The position numbers and the translations under genes are program-made. Below the pieces are notes generated by a model. It did not search any database, had not been told where the DNA came from, and was given only the letters and a program-made list of their open reading frames with translations. From NCBI RefSeq assembly GCF_000235365.1, contig NC_016450.1, positions 1-64,000 of the forward strand: a DNA stretch of 64,000 bases, in the 5' to 3' direction. Numbering within the stretch: position 1 is the first letter of the stretch; every line of letters begins with the position of its first letter. This document shows positions 59,244-64,000 of the stretch, piece after piece. Source of the DNA: Eremothecium cymbalariae DBVPG#7215 (taxonomy: Eukaryota > Ascomycota > Saccharomycetes > Saccharomycetales > Saccharomycetaceae).

Positions 59244-59825
59244 TCATCTGCTTCCATTAGTGCTCCCAGCAGTCGAACTTTGCGATGGCAATTTATGTAC
59301 AGGCTTGTTCGAGTTTTCGTTGATGTGCTGAGGAGCGTCTTTTGCATGGTGGCCGATGACCTGCTTTAACGAATCAGGAATATCCTCAAAAGCAAGATCA
59401 TCAGTAGTCGTTGCTACTGATTCTCCTTTCGACCTCATGATATCTTCGATGGTAATGTGATTATCGTTGAAGATCTTAAGATGGTCAGCAATCAGATGTC
59501 TATTCGTACAACCCGGACACTGAATCAGAACAGTTCCTTTAGTATATGCTTGCTTAGACATCGAATGCGAGGACCTAGTGTTGCATTTCTTGCAAGTAAA
59601 CGCAATCATCAGCAACGGTTTATCTATCTTGATACTACCGACGTGTTTAAAATCCCCTCTCTTTTCAGCACCATCGTTAGAATGATATTGGATACAATTT
59701 GTATGGAACCCGTTAACAGTCGAAGTAACAAACCTACTTGGGAGCAACAGGGGCCTGCGAACAGTTCCTGGAGGTATCCTAAACTGCACTGGCAGCACAA
59801 AACTGCCAAAGTAACGTCTGAACAT
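59244..59825 (-). CDS. ZIM17: Mitochondrial zinc-finger Hsp70 co-chaperone Zim17
   Basis: Zim17 (Tim15, Hep1) keeps the matrix Hsp70s Ssc1 and Ssq1 soluble and is needed for protein import and Fe-S biogenesis. The 193-residue product (174 in S. cerevisiae) has a basic, aromatic matrix presequence ([15 protein letters not shown]). A zinc ribbon with C78-x2-C81 and C103-x2-C106 follows, in [19 protein letters not shown] and [19 protein letters not shown], the DNL-type signature. A charged Ser/Asn tail ends the protein. The ATG at 59825 fits. It is syntenic with YNL310C. Confidence 0.95.
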   Translation of the reverse strand: MFRRYFGSFVLPVQFRIPPGTVRRPLLLPSRFVTSTVNGFHTNCIQYHSNDGAEKRGDFKHVGSIKIDKPLLMIAFTCKKCNTRSSHSMSKQAYTKGTVLIQCPGCTNRHLIADHLKIFNDNHITIEDIMRSKGESVATTTDDLAFEDIPDSLKQVIGHHAKDAPQHINENSNKPVHKLPSQSSTAGSTNGSR

Positions 59826-60036
59826 AGTACAACCTTTCCAAAGAATATCTTATATCCCCAAGACGGCAATAATTTGAATTGCTGAAGAAAGGTGGTGTAG
59901 AAATGCAGGAATTTTTAAGACTTCAAAGAAAAAATGAGTCGCCAAAAAAAACCTTGATATCCCACACTGATAGATACACAGATTCTACCAAGGAAAGGTT
60001 CAAGTAGGCCTAATATTGGGATTGAGTGGGATCTGA

Positions 60037-61155
60037 ATGTCTGTGGATATGGATTTGAAGCCATTATCGCCCCAGAAGGAGCAAGAGATTGCTTCTAAAA
60101 TCCTCAAGAGAGCTGAGCTGGCTCAGATGACCCGTCAATTAAAGCTTGGGCTTAGTAAAGTCGCGTCTCCTAAGAAAAGTTCAGGAGTGGCCAGCAACAA
60201 CAATGGTGTGAATAAGAGTGTTGGTATGCGGAGTCAGGTTTCAAAAATCAATGAAGGGAAGGGATGTGGATCAGGCATTCTGAATAGAAATTCACCTACT
60301 AAGGTGTCGAAAAGTACTCCGGTGCTGAGTCGATTGGTTAGGGAAAGCCGACACGCGGACCTTATGACACAAGTAGTAGACACGAAGGAGAATGGTGCAC
60401 ATAGTCGAGGGTCGTGGCCGTTATTGAAGAAGCAGCGCGCGCAGTGTGAGGGCCCATTAACTGAGATTCAATCGAAGGCTAGTAGGGCGAATTCGAAAGA
60501 GGGAGCGAGGCTGGTGGTGCCTACGACGCCAAAGCCCAAACGGCGTGTTAATAATACTATGGGTGCTGTAGTTACAAATTCGAGCACGGGGAATTTAGGA
60601 GGCAGCAACAACGAAGAGGTAGGGGCAGATCTGCTGATGTACCTGGCAACTAGCCCTTACAGTTCGATGAAGAATTCAGCACAGATAGGGTCACCTAAGA
60701 TCCCGATGACCCCCTCGTACCACAACCAAGTGTCTGCTGCATCCGATGCAGTAAGGCTGTCACATATGAAGCCTTATGGCTCTCCGCAGTCAGTATTCAA
60801 AGCGCCAGGCCAATCGATAGGTGGGCATTTCGTTAGCAATGGAGGCTCATCCTCTCTTCTATCCCAAGGTAGCATACAGGATATTATGGACTCTCCAAAT
60901 TTGTCCCTGTACATGTCTCCGTCGCCACACAAGAGGAAAAATAGCAGTGGATATCTATTACCTGCTTCTTCCATTATAGATGCGTCCTCAATGGGTGATT
61001 CATTCCGCCCCCCCTCCTCCTCCCATTCCTTGACTTCCCGGCTTCTGCGCACACCTAATTTTAACATGAACGATTATGTCCACAACTTGTTCAGTCCATC
61101 GCCAAGAATAGATTCAGGTGGCAGCTCAGGGAGCACACAAGACAGAAGAGATTGA
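60037..61155 (+). CDS. STB1: G1/S regulator Stb1 (Swi6/Sin3-binding)
   Basis: Stb1 binds Swi6 in the MBF/SBF complexes and Sin3 and helps to time START transcription. The 372-residue protein (420 in S. cerevisiae) is mostly disordered, with many SP and TP sites for Cln/Cdk phosphorylation. LPLSPQKEQEIASKIL-like sequence lies near the start. The best-preserved block, DLLMYLATSPYSSMK at about 198-212 followed by PKIPMTPSYH, is the G1/S-transcription-factor-binding motif shared with Whi5 and Nrm1. It is nuclear. Its likely partner Sin3-Rpd3 has its catalytic gene RPD3 elsewhere in the window. It is syntenic with YNL309W. Confidence 0.9.
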   Translation: MSVDMDLKPLSPQKEQEIASKILKRAELAQMTRQLKLGLSKVASPKKSSGVASNNNGVNKSVGMRSQVSKINEGKGCGSGILNRNSPTKVSKSTPVLSRLVRESRHADLMTQVVDTKENGAHSRGSWPLLKKQRAQCEGPLTEIQSKASRANSKEGARLVVPTTPKPKRRVNNTMGAVVTNSSTGNLGGSNNEEVGADLLMYLATSPYSSMKNSAQIGSPKIPMTPSYHNQVSAASDAVRLSHMKPYGSPQSVFKAPGQSIGGHFVSNGGSSSLLSQGSIQDIMDSPNLSLYMSPSPHKRKNSSGYLLPASSIIDASSMGDSFRPPSSSHSLTSRLLRTPNFNMNDYVHNLFSPSPRIDSGGSSGSTQDRRD

Positions 61156-61512
61156 GCATTCTATGTAACCATATTTCCTTTTTTGCTACATCTTACTTAC
61201 AATGAACTTTCATCCACCTTTACAGTCTATCTTGAATGTAAGTGACACTGAATCCCGCAACTATGTTCTACAAAGTGCCTAATCGATAGGGATAAAGAGA
61301 GGTGAAACGCCTGGAGCGTTTATCTGAATATCATCACGTGACTTTAATCAGTATCACGTGATGATATACGAAAAATTTCTTTATCATGAATTAAATATCC
61401 GATCGAGAGCATGGCATCACTCTACTACTAAAGCAATATAAATCTATGTATGCTTTGAAAGAAGAAACAAAGAGACCATCCAGAGTGAACAGTTCATATA
61501 TGACAATAAGCA
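61156..61512. promoter_or_regulatory. ALR1 promoter with paired CACGTG inverted repeat
   Basis: Two perfect 14-bp arms, 61328-61341 (ATATCATCACGTGA) and 61354-61367 (TCACGTGATGATAT), are separated by 12 bp. Each arm contains CACGTG (61335-61340 and 61355-61360), 20 bp centre to centre, about two helical turns. A TATAAA lies at 61437-61442, 71 bp before the ALR1 start. The arrangement fits cooperative binding of bHLH dimers such as Cbf1, Pho4 or Tye7. Confidence 0.65.
61328..61367. repeat. Perfect 14-bp inverted repeat upstream of ALR1
   Basis: Arms at 61328-61341 and 61354-61367 are exact reverse complements; the pairing fails at the next base on both sides (27/68 and 42/53). The spacer of 12 bp is AT-rich. 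Besides a protein site it could extrude a cruciform or fold as an RNA hairpin if transcribed. Confidence 0.9.
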
Positions 61513-63987
61513 ATGGTATCGGACTCTCAAACGTGCGGCAAAGAGCAAACTTTGTCACCAAATGCGTCCTCTGTCGCTTCGCTTGTATCTACCAAAACAG
61601 ATGAACATAATGAGCTGTATGATCATCGAGCACATCCTGTGTCTGTTCCTAAGAAACCATCGGCTGCTGCTAGGAATCAGGGGGGCGATGGAGACGGGAG
61701 TAATCGATGTCATTACTCTGGAGATGGTCGTGTGGCAGTATATGGTCTTAAACAAGAGGAGCCTGGTCGGTTCAAAAGAAGTGCTATAACCAGCGGAATT
61801 ACTTTTGAAGACGACTCTGATGAGGAATATTCGAAAATGGCTTCGAATTCTATCAGACCTGGTGGTGCTACGAGAACGGGAAGTGCAAGGCCATCTCGTG
61901 TCGCACATTCTATGCCCTTCCAGCAGCAACTGTACAATCCATCGAAGGACACATTTGCCGTCGATACTGATGGTACAGGTCACCATAGTGCTGGAGCGAA
62001 GCCTAGAAGGGGTTCTAAGGCTCCATCAGTTACTGAACTTCCATTGAAGAATAATAAATCTCGGGCGTTCTCGGAGTCTTCTTCCCAAGGAAATGCAGCG
62101 CATTTCCTCACAAGAACAGTATCTTACAAATCACAGGACTCCGGTTACGTAAACGCTAGACGCAACAGGAAGCTTTCAGTGGGCAGCGATGATTCAAACG
62201 CGTCTAGAGAGTCTCAAGAAACAGAAGAAGATGTGTGTTTTCCTATGCAACAACCTGAGCATACTAGAATAAACGGTATTGACTTTGACGAGTTAGAAGA
62301 GTTTGCAGTTGAATCAATTCGTATTCAGACCTCTTTGAAGGCATCCGTCGATATGATTGGGGCTGTTGATTCTGGCGCAAAATTTTCTGGAACTCCGGGC
62401 ACTTCTTCTGGCACTTCTACATCAATATCTTCAGCCGCATTGAAGTATGTCCCAAAGGAGGTGTATTCACACAGTCAACAAAATTCCTTGGCGGATGTGT
62501 TGGCGCCTGGTGTCTCATTTGGTAATAACAAAGTAGAAGTTGACGAATATGTTCCAACGAACGATCACTCCAGTCATATGAACGAGTCTGCCGTACACAG
62601 TGCTACTAATAATCAAGATATTAATAGTACAACCCCTCCACCTAATTATAAGATTCCTGATAGATTTTCATTTTTTTGTTCCGATGCCGGAGAAACTATT
62701 CACGCTCCCGACCTTCCATCTTTAGTAGAGCCAGGCCAATCTTATCGTGAGTTCTTTAGAAATGGTGCTGATACCTGGTGGCTCGATTGTATTTGTCCAA
62801 CAGATGAGGAGATGCGTTGTATTGCGAAGGCTTTTGGTATTCACCCTTTGACGGCTGAAGATATTCGTATGCAAGAAACTCGTGAAAAGGTGGAACTATT
62901 CAAGTCATATTATTTTGTTTGTTTCCATACATTTGAGAATGATCCTGAATCTGAAGATTTCTTGGAGCCCATCAACATCTATATGGTTGTTTTCAGAAAT
63001 GGTGTGTTGACATTCCATTTCACTCCTGTTTCTCATCCAGCTAGTGTAAGACGGCGTGTAAGACAGTTGCGTGATTATGTTGATGTTAATTCCGACTGGA
63101 TTTGTTATGCGCTCATCGATGATATTACCGATAGTTTTGCCCCTGTGATCCAAGCGATTGAGTATGAAGCTGACGTAATTGAAGATTCTGTGTTTATGTA
63201 TCGTGACATGGACGTTGCTGCAATGTTACAAACAATTGGTGAAGGTAGACGCAAAACCATGACGTTGATGAGATTGTTAAGTGGTAAGGCAGATGTCATC
63301 AAGATGTTTGCTAAGAGATGTCAAGATGAAGCTAATGGTATTGGACCTGCTTTAACTTCTGAAATTAATATTGCAAACCTACAATATGGACAACCTGGGG
63401 ACATTTCTCCAAGATTTCGTCCACAAATTTTAGCGCAATCAGCACAACAGCAGCAAAATCGAACCTCTACAAGATCCCAGCCAAGAGCTGATATTGCCTT
63501 ATATTTGGGCGATATTCAAGATCATGTTATTACAATGTTTCAAAATTTGCTTTCTTACGAAAAGATCTTCTCACGTTCACATTCCAACTATTTGGCTCAG
63601 TTGCAGGTTGAATCATTCCGTTGCAACAATCGCGTAACTGAAATGTTAGGCAGGGTGACCATGATTGGTACAATGTTAGTGCCTTTGAATTTGATTACCG
63701 GTTTGTTTGGAATGAATGTTAAAGTTCCAGGAGATTCAGGCTCTGGCAATTATTATTGGTTTATTGGGATTGTACTTTTCCTCATAATTCTAGCAACGGG
63801 CTCGTGTTTTTTTTCCTCCTGGTGGATATCCAGAGCTAATACTCCAACTACATTAAATGAGGCTGCTGAATCTGCCACCAGATCGGTTTTGAGATTCGGA
63901 CGCCGGAACAATCCCCAAAGCGCAGGTCGACCAGCAGGAAACAAGTCTGTGATAAGCTCTCCTAGTAGGTTTACCCGTTATTATTGA
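61513..63987 (+). CDS. ALR1: Plasma-membrane Mg2+ transporter Alr1 (CorA family)
   Basis: Alr1 is the main plasma-membrane Mg2+ uptake channel. The 824-residue protein (859 in S. cerevisiae) has a long, Ser-rich, phosphorylatable cytosolic N-terminus. The conserved CorA soluble domain runs from about residue 380 (WWLDCICPTDEEMRCIAKAF, HPLTAEDIRMQETREKVE) through long helices. Two membrane segments near the end carry the GMN signature at 733-735 (GLFGMNVKVPG). The short tail is basic. The first membrane segment is PLNLITGLFGMN, and the second, about 750-775, ends in SSWW. Alr1 or Alr2 cannot be separated before the duplication. It is syntenic with YOL130W. Confidence 0.95.
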   Translation: MVSDSQTCGKEQTLSPNASSVASLVSTKTDEHNELYDHRAHPVSVPKKPSAAARNQGGDGDGSNRCHYSGDGRVAVYGLKQEEPGRFKRSAITSGITFEDDSDEEYSKMASNSIRPGGATRTGSARPSRVAHSMPFQQQLYNPSKDTFAVDTDGTGHHSAGAKPRRGSKAPSVTELPLKNNKSRAFSESSSQGNAAHFLTRTVSYKSQDSGYVNARRNRKLSVGSDDSNASRESQETEEDVCFPMQQPEHTRINGIDFDELEEFAVESIRIQTSLKASVDMIGAVDSGAKFSGTPGTSSGTSTSISSAALKYVPKEVYSHSQQNSLADVLAPGVSFGNNKVEVDEYVPTNDHSSHMNESAVHSATNNQDINSTTPPPNYKIPDRFSFFCSDAGETIHAPDLPSLVEPGQSYREFFRNGADTWWLDCICPTDEEMRCIAKAFGIHPLTAEDIRMQETREKVELFKSYYFVCFHTFENDPESEDFLEPINIYMVVFRNGVLTFHFTPVSHPASVRRRVRQLRDYVDVNSDWICYALIDDITDSFAPVIQAIEYEADVIEDSVFMYRDMDVAAMLQTIGEGRRKTMTLMRLLSGKADVIKMFAKRCQDEANGIGPALTSEINIANLQYGQPGDISPRFRPQILAQSAQQQQNRTSTRSQPRADIALYLGDIQDHVITMFQNLLSYEKIFSRSHSNYLAQLQVESFRCNNRVTEMLGRVTMIGTMLVPLNLITGLFGMNVKVPGDSGSGNYYWFIGIVLFLIILATGSCFFSSWWISRANTPTTLNEAAESATRSVLRFGRRNNPQSAGRPAGNKSVISSPSRFTRYY

Positions 63988-64000
63988 TTACTATCATTTA

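Noticed and set aside
1..64000. tRNA, rRNA, snoRNA, transposon or CRISPR features
   Set aside because: No tRNA B box with a matching A box, no LTR-like ends, no element ORFs and no regularly spaced repeat array were seen in any gap. Small nucleolar RNAs cannot be excluded by eye.

Overview
The window is nuclear chromosomal DNA from a budding yeast of the family Saccharomycetaceae. Genes are dense and almost all intronless, the sequence is AT-rich (about 40% GC by eye), and 36 protein-coding genes can be matched to Saccharomyces cerevisiae families. Two S. cerevisiae regions are shuffled together here: the left arm of chromosome XIV (YNL330C RPD3 down to YNL309W STB1) and the left arm of chromosome XV (YOL149W DCP1 down to YOL130W ALR1). 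Every gene of the two series keeps its relative order and strand. That is the pattern of a lineage that did not undergo the yeast whole-genome duplication. The first ~67 bp are GC-rich ~24-bp tandem repeats with a near-perfect Rap1-type site in each unit, C-rich strand on top. This looks like the inner edge of a left telomere. The unit type recalls Ashbya/Eremothecium telomeres, so Eremothecium is my best guess for the genus, from memory and not proven.

Layout: 1-511 telomere-like repeats and a short subtelomere; 0.5-12.4 kb YMR315W-like oxidoreductase, DCP1, SPT20, PEX11, PSF3, CTR9, NOP8, RIB4; 12.7-24.3 kb RPD3, PEX6 (frameshifted), MDJ2, an EGT2-position wall protein, PFA3, RRP40, FIG4; 24.9-35.8 kb a SNG1-like gene, LEM3, ARG8, KRE1, VNX1, CDC33, YNL320W homologue; 35.9-49.7 kb RTC1, BSC6, PFS2, PFK27, a doubtful small GC-rich ORF, MED7, HRT1, PHA2, ATP11; 50.2-64 kb DAL82 (frameshifted), EMW1, RFA2 (one intron), GAS4, SKP2, ZIM17, STB1, ALR1.

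There are no operons. Genes are expressed singly, and many share divergent promoters (CTR9/NOP8, PEX11/PSF3, PFA3/RRP40, KRE1/VNX1, EMW1/RFA2 and others). Functional themes recur: chromatin and transcription (SPT20, CTR9, RPD3, MED7, STB1), mRNA fate (DCP1, PFS2, RRP40, CDC33), peroxisomes (PEX11, PEX6), mitochondria (MDJ2, ARG8, ATP11, ZIM17), cell wall (EGT2-like, KRE1, GAS4) and ion or lipid transport (VNX1, ALR1, LEM3). No mobile element, tRNA, rRNA, CRISPR array or dedicated novel system was found.

The most notable observations are the telomere-like repeats; two genes (PEX6, DAL82) each broken by an apparent single-base loss at an AAAAAAC tract; a perfect 14-bp inverted repeat carrying two CACGTG boxes upstream of ALR1; several perfect palindromes in promoters; and an unassigned ~50% GC ORF between PFK27 and MED7. 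Gene identities rest on my recognition of protein families and gene order; no search was run.
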